Of a DNA stretch of 42,428 nt, positions 1 through 8,649 are shown piece by piece; the first letter of the stretch is position 1; each line of letters begins with the position of its first letter. The notes beneath the pieces are model-generated. The model was not told the origin of the DNA. It saw only the letters and a program-made list of their open reading frames with translations, and ran no database searches. A program made the position numbers and the translations under genes. Source of the stretch: Deltaproteobacteria bacterium (lineage in GTDB: Bacteria; Myxococcota_A; UBA9160; UBA6930); assembly GCA_019312665.1 (NCBI GenBank), contig JAFDCZ010000046.1:1-42428 (forward strand), given 5' to 3'.

Positions 1-942
1 AAGGCCGTCAGCGACGAACGCATCATGCGTCACATCGACGAACGTCGCCGGATCGAGCCGATCCCGAGCCGCCAGGCCGCGCTCGAGCGAGGTCGCATAC
101 CAATCCATCACGGTGGGTCCGAGGGCTTTCTTGTCGATGTCTTCGCAGGTTGCCATCAACGCATGGGTCATGCTGCAGATCGATGCCACAGCGAGGAGCG
201 GCGTTCGGTGGCTCCAGACGATTGATACATCCGGAAAGGTCTCGACCAGCGCATCGATTCCCCACATATGCGCGGGCGCCTTCAGAAGCCAACGCTCCCC
301 TGGCCTCTGCCAATCCAGCAGCTGAAGAATGCGCTTCTGATAGGCGTACATCGGTCGGAGATCGCAATCGCGGAGCCAGCTTGCGTAGGGCTCCATCATG
401 CACTCGATACCCATCTGCACACCACAGAGCGCGTAGGCGTGAACCAGAACGCACTCTTCGGGCGTATCCGCGCTGGTAAAGTGGATCTTCGTGAATTCCG
501 GATTCGTCTCGCGACCCTTCGCATAATGAGCCTCGATCGCATCGCGGCGCGGATCGGCCTGGCCCCGGTCCTCGGGCGTCCAACCGGGGAGCGGATCCGG
601 AAACTGCGTTTCCCATAGCAGCAGAGGCCGCGCGGCCGGATCGTCCCCCAGCAGGTTGAAGAGCGCCGACGTCCCGGAGCGAGGAAGCCCGGTCAGCACC
701 ATCGGACGCTCGACGGGCCTCTCCAGGACCTCCGGATTCCTCTTCCAGGCGTCCTCGAGGCGAAGCCGCGTAGAGAGCGTGCTCACGAGCCGCCGTTGAT
801 TCCGCCTGCGCCCCTTCTCGGAGAATGCGTTCCCCTCATAGGTGGCAATCAGCGCCGCCAGCCCATCCCGAAACCCGGGCTCACCAAAATCCGAGAGGCC
901 CGTAGCCTCCCGGGCCATCGTCAACACCTGCTCTTCACGCAT
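1..942 (-). CDS. Sulfotransferase family protein (3' end beyond the window)
   Basis: Reading the minus strand from the ATG at 942 gives an open frame of 314 codons that runs off the left edge, so the C-terminus is missing. Residues 87-91 are PRSGT, the PAPS 5'-phosphosulfate-binding loop of sulfotransferases, preceded by a hydrophobic strand (MVLTGL). The downstream sequence (LLWETQFPDP, then LLKAPAHMWGIDAL and SIVWSHRTP) follows the order of the Sulfotransfer_3 type, including the 3'-phosphate-binding region with its Arg. The family transfers sulfate from PAPS to hydroxyl or amine acceptors; the substrate here cannot be read. It lies 72 bp downstream of the alcohol dehydrogenase on the same strand and may share its transcript. 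Family members of this kind are usually about 380-400 residues, so perhaps 70-90 residues are missing. Confidence 0.85.
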   Translation of the reverse strand, partial: MREEQVLTMAREATGLSDFGEPGFRDGLAALIATYEGNAFSEKGRRRNQRRLVSTLSTRLRLEDAWKRNPEVLERPVERPMVLTGLPRSGTSALFNLLGDDPAARPLLLWETQFPDPLPGWTPEDRGQADPRRDAIEAHYAKGRETNPEFTKIHFTSADTPEECVLVHAYALCGVQMGIECMMEPYASWLRDCDLRPMYAYQKRILQLLDWQRPGERWLLKAPAHMWGIDALVETFPDVSIVWSHRTPLLAVASICSMTHALMATCEDIDKKALGPTVMDWYATSLERGLAARDRLDPATFVDVTHDAFVADGL

Positions 943-1014
943 CCAGACCGATCTCCATCAACCCGGCAGAGGCGACGCTCCTAGGAGCCAAACGAACGCA
1001 ACGATGTGTAGCGT

Positions 1015-2115
1015 TCAGATATCCAATACCGTTCGGATCCCCCGACTCGCTCGCAGGTCACCCATGGCCTCGTTGATCTCGGCGAGCGGACGACGACCCG
1101 TGATCAGGGCTTCGAGATCGAGCCGCCCCGCTTGCCACAGGGAGACCAAACGAGGGATCTCGAGAAGCGAATTGCAACTCCCCAGCAGGCACCCCATCAG
1201 CTTCTTCCCTGAGACGGTCAGCAGTGTCGCAGGGGCCAACGTGATGCTCTGGTCCACGGGCGGAGCGCCAACGGCGATGATCGTTCCGCCATTGCGCGCA
1301 GCGTTGTACCCGGTTTCTACCAGGCTTGCGAAGCCGGCGGTTTCGAATGCGTAGTCCACGCCGATTCCATCCGTCAGGTCCCTCGCCGCTTCGACGATGT
1401 CATCGCTCCCGGGATCGAGCTGGTGGGTTGCACCGAAGAGCTTTGCCGCCTCTCTTCGCTCGGGCACCGGATCGGAGACGATGATCTGCGCCGCAGAGGC
1501 AAGCCGAGCCCCCTGCACAACCGACAATCCGATCCCGCCGAGGCCGAGAACGAGGACGGTCGCCCCCTCCACGACCTTGGCGGTGTTCAGAACGGCGCCG
1601 ACACCCGTCTGTACCGCGCAGCCGATCACACATGCCAGCTCCAGCGGTACCTCGTCCGGTATCTTGATCGCCCCGTTTGCCTGGGTGACCGTGTACTCTG
1701 CGAACCCCGCCACATTGAGCCCGCGGAACACCATCTCATCGCCACGACTGAGTCCGGTGCTCCCATCCGGGAACGTATTCGTCAAGAGCCCGGTGGAGTT
1801 GACGCATAAGCTCCACTCGCCGCGGATGCACCAGTAGCAGCTGCCGCACGGCGGGCAGGGTGTCAGGACGACCTGATCCCCCGGTGCGTGGGTGGTGACG
1901 CCCTCTCCAACTTCCTCGACCACTCCTGCGGCTTCGTGCCCCAACACCAGGGGCAATCCAGTGGGGAAAGCACCGTCCGCGATGGTCAGGTCGGAGTGAC
2001 AGATGCCGCAATGGCGCACGCGCACCTTCACTTCGCCCGGCCGCGGATCGCGTATCACGATGTCGTCGACGATCTCGAGGGGCTGGCCCTGGGCCGCTAG
2101 AAGAGCAGCGCGCAT
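1015..2115 (-). CDS. Zinc-dependent alcohol dehydrogenase (MDR superfamily)
   Basis: A 366-residue medium-chain dehydrogenase/reductase that should oxidise an alcohol with NAD(P)+ in the cytoplasm. The catalytic zinc region is visible as C36-G-I-C-H-S-D and G-H60-E61. The structural zinc lobe is present as C90, C93, C96 and C104 (C-x2-C-x2-C-x7-C). The Rossmann motif GLGGIG lies near residue 195. The ATG at 2115 is preceded by an AGGAGC ribosome-binding site, which fixes the start. The layout resembles class III-like and NDMA-dependent alcohol dehydrogenases, but the natural substrate is not readable. It precedes the sulfotransferase on the same strand, and is divergent from the c-di-GMP gene across 128 bp. 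Confidence 0.9.
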   Translation of the reverse strand: MRAALLAAQGQPLEIVDDIVIRDPRPGEVKVRVRHCGICHSDLTIADGAFPTGLPLVLGHEAAGVVEEVGEGVTTHAPGDQVVLTPCPPCGSCYWCIRGEWSLCVNSTGLLTNTFPDGSTGLSRGDEMVFRGLNVAGFAEYTVTQANGAIKIPDEVPLELACVIGCAVQTGVGAVLNTAKVVEGATVLVLGLGGIGLSVVQGARLASAAQIIVSDPVPERREAAKLFGATHQLDPGSDDIVEAARDLTDGIGVDYAFETAGFASLVETGYNAARNGGTIIAVGAPPVDQSITLAPATLLTVSGKKLMGCLLGSCNSLLEIPRLVSLWQAGRLDLEALITGRRPLAEINEAMGDLRASRGIRTVLDI

Positions 2116-2243
2116 GGAAAAAGCTCCTGATCAGATGGAAGAAGATACAACGGAACGCGAGGGCGTCCGGGCATGGTACCTGCGTCCTGCCTGTCCGCCC
2201 GGATCCGAGCAGCCGAGGTTCTCCAGCGAAACCCGGGGAAGGC

Positions 2244-4544
2244 ATGGGGTACGTGCCCGTGTTTGGAGGCGTTTTTCCCCGCGGTCGGCTCCAGGACGCC
2301 GGCGGACGGTCAAGCATAGAGCGCCGGGAACCGAAAACGGTGCTGGAACATACTGCTGAGCCCAAAGATGCACCGGGCGATAATGCGGATGGGGAGCGCC
2401 GAAAGGTGGAGGACCTCGCAAAGAAGCGCCCTCGGGTGCTGGTGGTGGACGACGATCCGAGCGTGCGACGTACGCTCGGACGTGCGCTCGATCGCGACGG
2501 CCTCGAACCCGTGATCGCACCCGACGGTCAGGCAGCCTTGCGCGCCTTCGACGAATGCGCCCCGCAACTCGTCCTGCTCGACGTCCAGATGCCAGGCATG
2601 TCAGGCTTCGAGGTCTGCGAAGCATTGCGCGCGCGTCCGGATGGCGACGAGCTCCCGATCGTGATGATGACCGGGATGGAAGACCTGCAGGCGATCCAGA
2701 ACGCCTACGATGCAGGCGCTACCGATTTCGTGACCAAACCGATCCAGTGGCTGGTGCTCTCGCACCGTCTCCGATACCTGCTTCGCGCCGGCAGCAACTT
2801 GCGCCGTCTGCACGAAACCCAGGAGCGGGTCGCGAATGCCCAACGCCTGGCCCAGGTGGGCAGCTGGGAGCTCGAACTCGAAACCGGCCACTTCACGGGC
2901 TCGGATGTGCTCTGGGAAATCTACGGCATCGAACGACCCGATACGGCTTCGGGATTGAAGACCCTCACAAAGATGGTCCATCCGGCCGATCGTGATCATC
3001 TTCAGCGCGCCGTACAAAGCTGTTTCCAACAGAACGGCCCGGTCCGGTTCGACCATCGCATGCGCCGCGGCGATGGCTCGGAGCGCGTCCTGCATTGTCA
3101 GATCCAGATGAACTTCGACCCCGACGGATGCCCCATGCGCATGGAAGGCATCGCCCAGGACCTGACCGAACGCAAGCGCACCGAAGAGCAGGTCAGGTTC
3201 CTTTCGTCCCACGACGCATTGACCAGCCTCGGCAATCGCCGGTTGTTCCGCGAGCGCCTGGATCTTGCCATCCGCCAGGCCCGTCAGAGCGGATGGAAGG
3301 CAGGCATCCTCTACCTCGATCTCGACCACTTCAAGCGGATCAACGAGACTCTTGGGCACTCGATCGGAGACTCCCTGCTCGCGGAGGTCGCCAACCGTCT
3401 GGTGATGAGCGTACGAGGCGCCGACCTCGTGACGCGAGGAGAGCGAGCAGAGGAGATCGAGAACTCCGCGATCTCACGCCTCGGCGGCGACGAATTCTCG
3501 ATCCTCTTGCCTCGGGTACGCGACGTTCAGAGCCTCGCTGCGGTCGCCCGGCGCATCCTGAACTCCCTGGAAGCCCCCTTCTCCCTGGCCGGGCATGAAG
3601 TCGTCGTTGGCGGGAGTGTTGGCATCACGGTCTACCCGAACGATGGCGAGGACCCGGAAACGCTGCTGCGCAACGCGGATACCGCGATGTATGCGGCGAA
3701 GGAACAGGGACGAAACACCTACCAGTTCTACGCCGAGAGCATGAACGAACTCTCCCTGCGCCGCCTGATTCTCGAAGGCAAACTCCGGCGCGCACTCGAA
3801 GAATCCCAGTTCGAGCTCTACTACCAGCCCAAGGTCGATCTGGCTTCCGGAGACATCGTGGGTTTCGAGGGCCTGCTTCGATGGCACGAGCCCGAACTCG
3901 GCATGGTAGGCCCCGCCGATTTCATTCCTGTTGCCGAGGAAATGGGTCTGATCACCAGTATCGGCGAATGGGTGTTGCAGGCCGCCTGCAAGCAAGCTGC
4001 CGATTGGGCGCGGCGAGGCGTCTGCACGGTCCCGGTCGCCGTCAACCTCTCGCCCGAGCAGTTTCGCAAGCCAGGCCTGGCGAAGCGCATTGCCGAAATC
4101 GTGCATGAGGCCGGCATCTCACCTGAAGTGCTCGATGTCGAGATTACCGAAGGTGTCGTCTTGCACGACGCAGACCTGGTGATTCGAGAGCTGAAAGAAA
4201 TTCGCGCCCTCGGCATGCATGTAGCCCTCGACGATTTTGGAACGGGCTACTCGTCTCTCTCGTACCTCCGCCGCCTTCCGGTCGACACCCTCAAGATCGA
4301 CCGCGCGTTCATCAAGGACATCGAGAACCAGCCCGAGGATGCAGCCCTCACCCAGGGGATCATCGCTCTTGGCCGGGCACTCGGCCTGCACAGTGTCGCC
4401 GAAGGTGTGGAAACCGAAGCTCAACGCGCCCAGCTCGCCGCCTGGAAATGTGACCAGATGCAGGGCTACCTGTTCAGCAAGCCCCTTCCGGTCGCAGAAC
4501 TCGAAGAGCTTTGGGAGCGCGTACACGCCAAGGATCGGGGCTGA
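2244..4544 (+). CDS. Response regulator with PAS, GGDEF and EAL domains (c-di-GMP turnover)
   Basis: A 766-residue soluble signalling protein. A receiver domain (about 62-180) has the acidic pair DDD, phospho-acceptor D113, MMTG and VTKP. A PAS domain (about 200-315) ends in the usual DLTERK linker. The GGDEF domain has an intact GGDEF at 414-418. The EAL domain has the metal and catalytic residues: E542 (FEGLLR), NLSPEQF, ITE, D663-D664 (DDFGTG), KID and EGVE. Both cyclase and phosphodiesterase activities are therefore possible. The RxxD inhibitory site (RGAD, 391-394) is separated from the GGDEF by an insertion of about 13 residues. There is no transmembrane segment, so a kinase elsewhere must phosphorylate it. 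The start is uncertain: ATG 2244 has GGGGAAGG just upstream, but the first 60 residues look non-domain and GTG 2406 is a shorter alternative. Confidence 0.93.
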   Translation: MGYVPVFGGVFPRGRLQDAGGRSSIERREPKTVLEHTAEPKDAPGDNADGERRKVEDLAKKRPRVLVVDDDPSVRRTLGRALDRDGLEPVIAPDGQAALRAFDECAPQLVLLDVQMPGMSGFEVCEALRARPDGDELPIVMMTGMEDLQAIQNAYDAGATDFVTKPIQWLVLSHRLRYLLRAGSNLRRLHETQERVANAQRLAQVGSWELELETGHFTGSDVLWEIYGIERPDTASGLKTLTKMVHPADRDHLQRAVQSCFQQNGPVRFDHRMRRGDGSERVLHCQIQMNFDPDGCPMRMEGIAQDLTERKRTEEQVRFLSSHDALTSLGNRRLFRERLDLAIRQARQSGWKAGILYLDLDHFKRINETLGHSIGDSLLAEVANRLVMSVRGADLVTRGERAEEIENSAISRLGGDEFSILLPRVRDVQSLAAVARRILNSLEAPFSLAGHEVVVGGSVGITVYPNDGEDPETLLRNADTAMYAAKEQGRNTYQFYAESMNELSLRRLILEGKLRRALEESQFELYYQPKVDLASGDIVGFEGLLRWHEPELGMVGPADFIPVAEEMGLITSIGEWVLQAACKQAADWARRGVCTVPVAVNLSPEQFRKPGLAKRIAEIVHEAGISPEVLDVEITEGVVLHDADLVIRELKEIRALGMHVALDDFGTGYSSLSYLRRLPVDTLKIDRAFIKDIENQPEDAALTQGIIALGRALGLHSVAEGVETEAQRAQLAAWKCDQMQGYLFSKPLPVAELEELWERVHAKDRG

Positions 4545-4550
4545 GAGGGC

Positions 4551-5522
4551 TCAGCAGGTATCTGCCTCGATGTAGTCGAACATCGAGCGAGCCCCTTCAC
4601 TCGCCAACAGCTCTCGTGTCGCCGGCCCGAGCAAGGCGCTTGGTTTCTGGAGGCGCAGCACGTCGCCCTCGAGATACTCCGGCAAAAGGGCCGAGTAGAA
4701 GAAGCCGCTGGCTTCGGCAGCATCGACCGCCTGGGAAACACCCGCATCCGAGAGGGGAAGGTCGAGCTGGAACAGCTCGGCATCGGCTCCGCGGAGCGCA
4801 GCGGCCATCCGCTCGACGAGATCGGCGCCCGTACGCCGGACCTCGATTCGCAGAAGCCCACGCCGCGCGAACTCGACCACCTCGAGATCGCAGGCAGACC
4901 TGACGGGTTCGGGCGACGAGTCGCGAAAGGTCCGTTCGAGGTCACAGGCCGCGTAGAGCCTCGCAAGCAAGTGGCGGTGGCGTTCCGGGAGAAACACGTC
5001 GCGCGCAGGTGCCGGGGCGAGCGCTTGATAGACCACGACCACGGCGAGTCTCTGCGCCACTTGCCCCGCGGAAAGCTCGCGGTAGTCGGTTTCTGCCGGG
5101 ATGTAGTCGAGCATGATGCCCGTCTCTACCCCTCCAGCCTGGACCGCGAGTCGTTGCATCACCGGATGTGCAGTCGTCGGATAGTGGTGAAACCCGATCA
5201 ATCCGACTTCTCGGCAGAGATCCATGAGTCGAAGCCCAAGCCTGCCTGCAAGCTTCTGGTTGCGGCTGCTGGGATCCACCACCGTATTCCCCGCGTCGGC
5301 CGTCACCGCCTCCGAGCTTCGAGCCGTGAGACCCATATGTCCCACGATCTCGCCGGACTCGCTCACCGCGACGATCGATCGCAAGCGGCCATCGGCCAGC
5401 CGCGATCGGATCTTCTTGGCATCGTAGAAATCGCCGTCCACATAGCTGGGCCCGTAGCAGCGTTCGAAGCAGCTCACGAGCTTTTCCGCATCTTCCGGGA
5501 CGAGGCGCCGAAGCGTCGGCAT
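4551..5522 (-). CDS. GNAT-family N-acetyltransferase-like protein
   Basis: A 323-residue protein. The N-terminal half reads as a GNAT fold: LRRLVPEDAEKLVSCF, then SIVAVSESGEIVGHMGL for the central strands, and a weak acetyl-CoA loop near SRNQKLAGRLG. The C-terminal half (about 170-323) is less recognisable and could be a second degenerate GNAT-like or regulatory domain (FQLDLPLSDAGVSQAVDAA). The start at ATG 5522 is chosen because GGAGGATTC precedes it; the frame stays open upstream to 5912, but that extension is low-complexity antisense coding. The gene converges on the c-di-GMP protein with 6 bp between stop codons. Substrate and role are unknown. Confidence 0.75.
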   Translation of the reverse strand: MPTLRRLVPEDAEKLVSCFERCYGPSYVDGDFYDAKKIRSRLADGRLRSIVAVSESGEIVGHMGLTARSSEAVTADAGNTVVDPSSRNQKLAGRLGLRLMDLCREVGLIGFHHYPTTAHPVMQRLAVQAGGVETGIMLDYIPAETDYRELSAGQVAQRLAVVVVYQALAPAPARDVFLPERHRHLLARLYAACDLERTFRDSSPEPVRSACDLEVVEFARRGLLRIEVRRTGADLVERMAAALRGADAELFQLDLPLSDAGVSQAVDAAEASGFFYSALLPEYLEGDVLRLQKPSALLGPATRELLASEGARSMFDYIEADTC

Positions 5523-5600
5523 GAATCCTCCGCAAGGTTCGAAGCGCCAGGCTAAGACCGGCGCGCAACCGGTGGAAGGGCCAGTCGCCCCGTGTCCACT

Positions 5601-5625
5601 GGAGCCACCTGCTGTGGGTGGCTCC
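5601..5625. terminator. Perfect 9-bp hairpin in the GNAT/chimera intergenic region
   Basis: GGAGCCACC (5601-5609) and GGTGGCTCC (5617-5625) are exact reverse complements around a 7-base loop. No T-run follows on either strand, so intrinsic termination is not established. It sits in the leader of the rightward chimeric gene and upstream of the leftward GNAT start, where it could act as an attenuator or simply insulate divergent transcription. An alternative small hairpin (GTGGC/GCCAC, 5618-5630) overlaps it. The 9-base sequence GGTGAAAAC also repeats at 5641-5649 and 5672-5680. Confidence 0.5.
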
Positions 5626-5800
5626 GCCACGAAGAGGTGGGGTGAAAACACTCCTGGCTTGCCGCGTCCACGGTGAAAACGCAGCTCCGCCTCGCTCAAG
5701 GCTCCTCCTGGAAATACCGAACTGTCGGTCAAGGAATGATCTATCTGCCGACGCGGTTGCTTTGCGTCTGCAGAAGCGGATCTCCCGCTGGGGGAAGGGA

Positions 5801-6403
5801 ATGCTTGTGAGTTTGATGCTGCGCGGTGGGTGCCTCGCGCTTCTGGGTCTCGTCTTCCTTGCGCCAGCCGGGCCGGCGCGAGCCGACCCGGAAACGAACG
5901 ACGACGCCGCAAGGATGGCGGAAGGTTCGCCTGGCCCGGAGGCCGACGATCTCGCAGAGATGGACCTCGCCGATCTCATGGCCCTCGAGATCACTTCTGT
6001 CTCCCGCAAGTCAGAGCGACTCAGTCATACGGCCGCGGCGGTCTATGTCATCACCAATGAAGACATCCGCCGGCAGCAGAAGAGAACCAGCGGAGAGATC
6101 CTCGGCGTGGTCAGCCAGGTCCGGACCCTTGCGGCCAAAGTACAAGGCGCCACGTCGGAGCAGCGTAATGAAAGCGCTCAGGGCGCCCAAGCCATCGAGC
6201 AGGTGGCCGGAGGCCTGGTCCAGATTCGTGCCGCCACCCAGAATCAGCTCGGGGCGAGCGCTGAAGTAGAAACCGCTCGCGAGGTCTTCCGCCAGATCGC
6301 AGAAGAAAATGCACGCCGTTCCCGGAGCCTGGGAGAGATCGTCGGAGCGCTCACCGATCGAGCGGAAGCACTGGCCCGTGCCGTGGGGCGGTTCCGGGTC
6401 TAG
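5801..6403 (+). CDS. Chimeric protein: TonB-receptor N-terminus joined to chemoreceptor C-terminal coiled coil
   Basis: A 200-residue ORF starting at ATG 5801, with GGGGAAGGGA immediately upstream. Residues 1-29 form a signal peptide (LALLGLVFLAP ... ARA). Residues about 50-88 match the mature N-terminus of TonB-dependent receptors: an acidic DLADLMALE segment, ITSVSRKSERLSHTAAAVYV and ITNEDIRR, the first strand of the plug. Instead of the rest of the plug and barrel, the frame continues into QQKRTSGEI and a helical region (about 90-200) with the heptads, ATxEQ/ATxxQ repeats and FRV terminus of methyl-accepting chemotaxis protein C-termini. The chemoreceptor half is normally cytoplasmic and would here be exported. 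The likeliest origin is an in-frame deletion or recombination near the shared IRRQ region, leaving a remnant. Expression and function are unknown. Confidence 0.65.
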   Translation: MLVSLMLRGGCLALLGLVFLAPAGPARADPETNDDAARMAEGSPGPEADDLAEMDLADLMALEITSVSRKSERLSHTAAAVYVITNEDIRRQQKRTSGEILGVVSQVRTLAAKVQGATSEQRNESAQGAQAIEQVAGGLVQIRAATQNQLGASAEVETAREVFRQIAEENARRSRSLGEIVGALTDRAEALARAVGRFRV

Positions 6404-6566
6404 TCCCACTTCCGCTCGGTTCGTCATGAGGCCCTTGCCAGGCTGACCGAGCTGCGCGGTGCTGCATTCGGCCGACGCTTGGCTAGCTTGGTGAACGCAG
6501 GTCGCCCAGCCTCGCCGCGTGGAGGGCATGCGGCCCCGGCGGCCTGCGGGGTGAGGGGGCAGGCAT

Positions 6567-7046
6567 ATGGAAGAGCTGGCCGGGCTGCTGGATCGATATG
6601 GATCATCCTTCGCCGTCCAGATCGTGGTGGCGGTGCTCTGCGGCAGCCTCATCGGAATCGAGCGTCAGCTTCGGGGCAAGGCGATCGGCATCCGGACCAG
6701 CGTTCTCATCTGTCTGGCCACCGAGGAGTTCGTCCGCCTTGGCCTCGTGCTCGGGAACTCTGGCGCCGACCCCACCCGAGTGCTCGGCCAGGTGGTCACG
6801 GGAGTGGGCTTCCTTGGCGCCGGAGTCATCGTTGCCCGAGGCGGCTCGGTCACGGGTGTGACCTCCGCAGCGGTCGTCTGGATGTTGGCGGCCATCGGCA
6901 GCACGATTGGTGCGGGACGCTCCGCGGATGCGCTGGTGCTTTCGCTCGTCACCGTCGGCGTCCTGATCGGCATCCGACTGCTGGAAAAGGCATTCAAGCG
7001 CCTGCGCGGTAGCTACGACGAGCCCCAGGACACGAACTCACCCTGA
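6567..7046 (+). CDS. MgtC/SapB-family membrane protein
   Basis: A 159-residue inner-membrane protein made almost entirely of the MgtC domain. The diagnostic stretches are visible: LIGIERQLRGKAIGIRT in the first cytoplasmic loop, then GVGFLGAGVI and VTGVTSAAVVW. Five hydrophobic segments can be drawn (about 15-32, 45-62, 75-93, 100-118 and 122-140). MgtC proteins are linked to magnesium stress, membrane potential and intracellular survival. The short C-terminal tail lacks the extra ACT-like domain of enterobacterial MgtC, so this is the short SapB type. The start at ATG 6567 has a G-rich stretch (GAGGGGGC) 8-10 bp upstream. It follows the chimera by 163 bp, and no magnesium riboswitch is evident in that gap. 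Confidence 0.9.
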   Translation: MEELAGLLDRYGSSFAVQIVVAVLCGSLIGIERQLRGKAIGIRTSVLICLATEEFVRLGLVLGNSGADPTRVLGQVVTGVGFLGAGVIVARGGSVTGVTSAAVVWMLAAIGSTIGAGRSADALVLSLVTVGVLIGIRLLEKAFKRLRGSYDEPQDTNSP

Positions 7047-7098
7047 GACTCCGCCTACGAAGCCTCCCGGCATCACGGCGAGGTCGAGATTCACTGCC

Positions 7099-7449
7099 CT
7101 AGCGCGTGGCGGCGAGAAGATCTTCGAAGGCGCCGAAGTAGACCTCGACATTCGTGTAGCCCATGTCGGCGAGGGTCTTCGCTGCGAGAACCGCCCGGCC
7201 ACCACTCTTGCAGTGAATCAAGATCGGCGGATCCGGGGCCGAGCAGACTTCGGCAATCTTGAACTCGAGGAAGCCGCGGGGAACATTGACCGCTCCGGTG
7301 ATAGAGCCTGCGGCGAACTCGGCAGGCTCCCGCACGTCGAGAACGATCAGATCGACTTCGTTGCCAATGCGGCTCGCCGCAGCCTCACCACTACACAGCG
7401 TGACTTCGTTTCTATGAGACGCGATCAGCTCGGTGAATTCAATCGGCAT
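7099..7449 (-). CDS. Rhodanese-like single-domain protein
   Basis: A 116-residue protein covering one rhodanese domain. LDVREPAEFAAGSITGAVNVP is the typical entry strand and loop. The active-site loop reads HCKSGGRA, retaining the catalytic cysteine that carries persulfide sulfur. It is cytoplasmic with no signal peptide. Single-domain rhodaneses act as sulfur carriers or thiosulfate:thiol sulfurtransferases. The gene lies 30 bp downstream of a PLP aminotransferase/lyase of the cystathionine beta-lyase type on the same strand, so sulfur handling after cysteine or cystathionine cleavage is a reasonable but unproven link. Confidence 0.9.
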   Translation of the reverse strand: MPIEFTELIASHRNEVTLCSGEAAASRIGNEVDLIVLDVREPAEFAAGSITGAVNVPRGFLEFKIAEVCSAPDPPILIHCKSGGRAVLAAKTLADMGYTNVEVYFGAFEDLLAATR

Positions 7450-7479
7450 CGAGAAGCTCCTTGATACATGGGTACGGAA

Positions 7480-8649
7480 TTACGACTCCAGAGCCTTCGC
7501 CATGCGCTCCAGAATCGCTTCCAGGATGTTCTTGGAGGTCGCGAAGTTGAGGCGCGCGCAGCGTTCGCCCTGCGAACCGAAATCGCTGCCGGGGCTGAGG
7601 GCCACCCGGCCGCGCTCGAGGAAGAACTCTCGAGGATTGCCGGGTAGATCGAGCTCCTGGAAGTCGAGCCAGGCGAGATACGTCGCATCGGGTGGCAACA
7701 AGCGAACGCCAGGGAACCGTTCAGAGAAGAACGCGATGACCCGCTGCCGATTCTCTGCCAGATAGGACAGCACCGCATCGAGCCAGGCCTGCCCGTCGGT
7801 CCATGCTGCGAGCGTGGCTGCATCATCCAGGATGCCCCCGTGGCCGAGAACGTGGGGCGGCAGCTTCCGGAAGGGTTGCTTCAACTCCTGGCTTCCGAAC
7901 ACGGCGAAGGCAATTGGAAGCCCGGCGATGTTGAAGGCCTTGGTTGCAGCGGTCAGCGTGATCGTTCGCTCGGCGAGTTCCGGGGAAAGGCTCGCAAACG
8001 GCACATGCTCGTGGCCGGCGTACACGAGATCCCCGTGAATCTCGTCGGAGACGACGATCAGGTCGTGCCGGAGCACGATCTCCCCGAGCTGCAGGAGTTC
8101 GGATCGCTCGAAGGCTCGGCCGGTCGGGTTGTGAGGGTTGCAGAGCATGAACAGACGCGTGTCGTCATCGATGCTCGCCTCCAGCTGGTCGAAGTCGATC
8201 TCGAACCGGCTCGCCCCACGCACCAGAGGGTTCTCGACGAGGCGTCTCTCGCTGTGTTCGACCGCCGCCAGGAACGGCGGGTAGATCGGCGTCTGGACGA
8301 TGACGCCCTGGCCTGGCTTCGTGTGCAAGAGAATCGATGCGTCGAGCCCCTGCACCACGTTCACCAGGGGCCAGACACTCCGGGGATCCACCTGCCACGA
8401 GAACCGCTCTGCCATGCGTGAAACAAAAGTCTCTCGCAACTCGGGAGAAAGCGGCACTGCGTGGTAACCCAGATCGTTGCGCTCGACGAGAGCCTGGACG
8501 GCTTGCCGGATCGCTGGCGCCACCGGGAAATCCATGTCCGCCACCCAGGCGGGAAGGACATCCGGACCATAGAGCGTCCACTTGATCCGGCTCGACTGGT
8601 GAAGCTCGGCGGCAGTCACAGCATCGAATGCTGAGCGGAGATCGTTCAC
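7480..8649 (-). CDS. PLP-dependent aminotransferase, MalY/PatB cystathionine beta-lyase type
   Basis: A fold-type I PLP enzyme of 389 residues from the GTG at 8649. The MalY/PatB signature near the N-terminus is clear (SSRIKWTLYG, LPAWVADMDF). Further along come VVQGLDASI, CNPHNPTGRAF, SDEIHGDL and the PLP lysine in TAATKAFNIAG. Such proteins cleave C-S bonds of cystathionine or cysteine conjugates, some also regulate, and aminotransfer is possible. The start is uncertain: the frame is open further upstream and ATG 8763 is an alternative, but the conserved fold begins near SAFDAV, favouring 8649. The rhodanese gene follows after 30 bp. Confidence 0.88.
   Translation of the reverse strand: MNDLRSAFDAVTAAELHQSSRIKWTLYGPDVLPAWVADMDFPVAPAIRQAVQALVERNDLGYHAVPLSPELRETFVSRMAERFSWQVDPRSVWPLVNVVQGLDASILLHTKPGQGVIVQTPIYPPFLAAVEHSERRLVENPLVRGASRFEIDFDQLEASIDDDTRLFMLCNPHNPTGRAFERSELLQLGEIVLRHDLIVVSDEIHGDLVYAGHEHVPFASLSPELAERTITLTAATKAFNIAGLPIAFAVFGSQELKQPFRKLPPHVLGHGGILDDAATLAAWTDGQAWLDAVLSYLAENRQRVIAFFSERFPGVRLLPPDATYLAWLDFQELDLPGNPREFFLERGRVALSPGSDFGSQGERCARLNFATSKNILEAILERMAKALES

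Noticed and set aside
977-988. 12-bp palindrome GCTCCTAGGAGC between ADH and sulfotransferase genes
   Set aside because: Too short to call an operator, and no second copy is seen in the window.
5540-5640. Possible GEMM (c-di-GMP) riboswitch before the chimera
   Set aside because: A stretch like GGCTAAGACC is present, but the GCACAGGGCAAACC and GACGCAAAGCC core elements of the class are missing.
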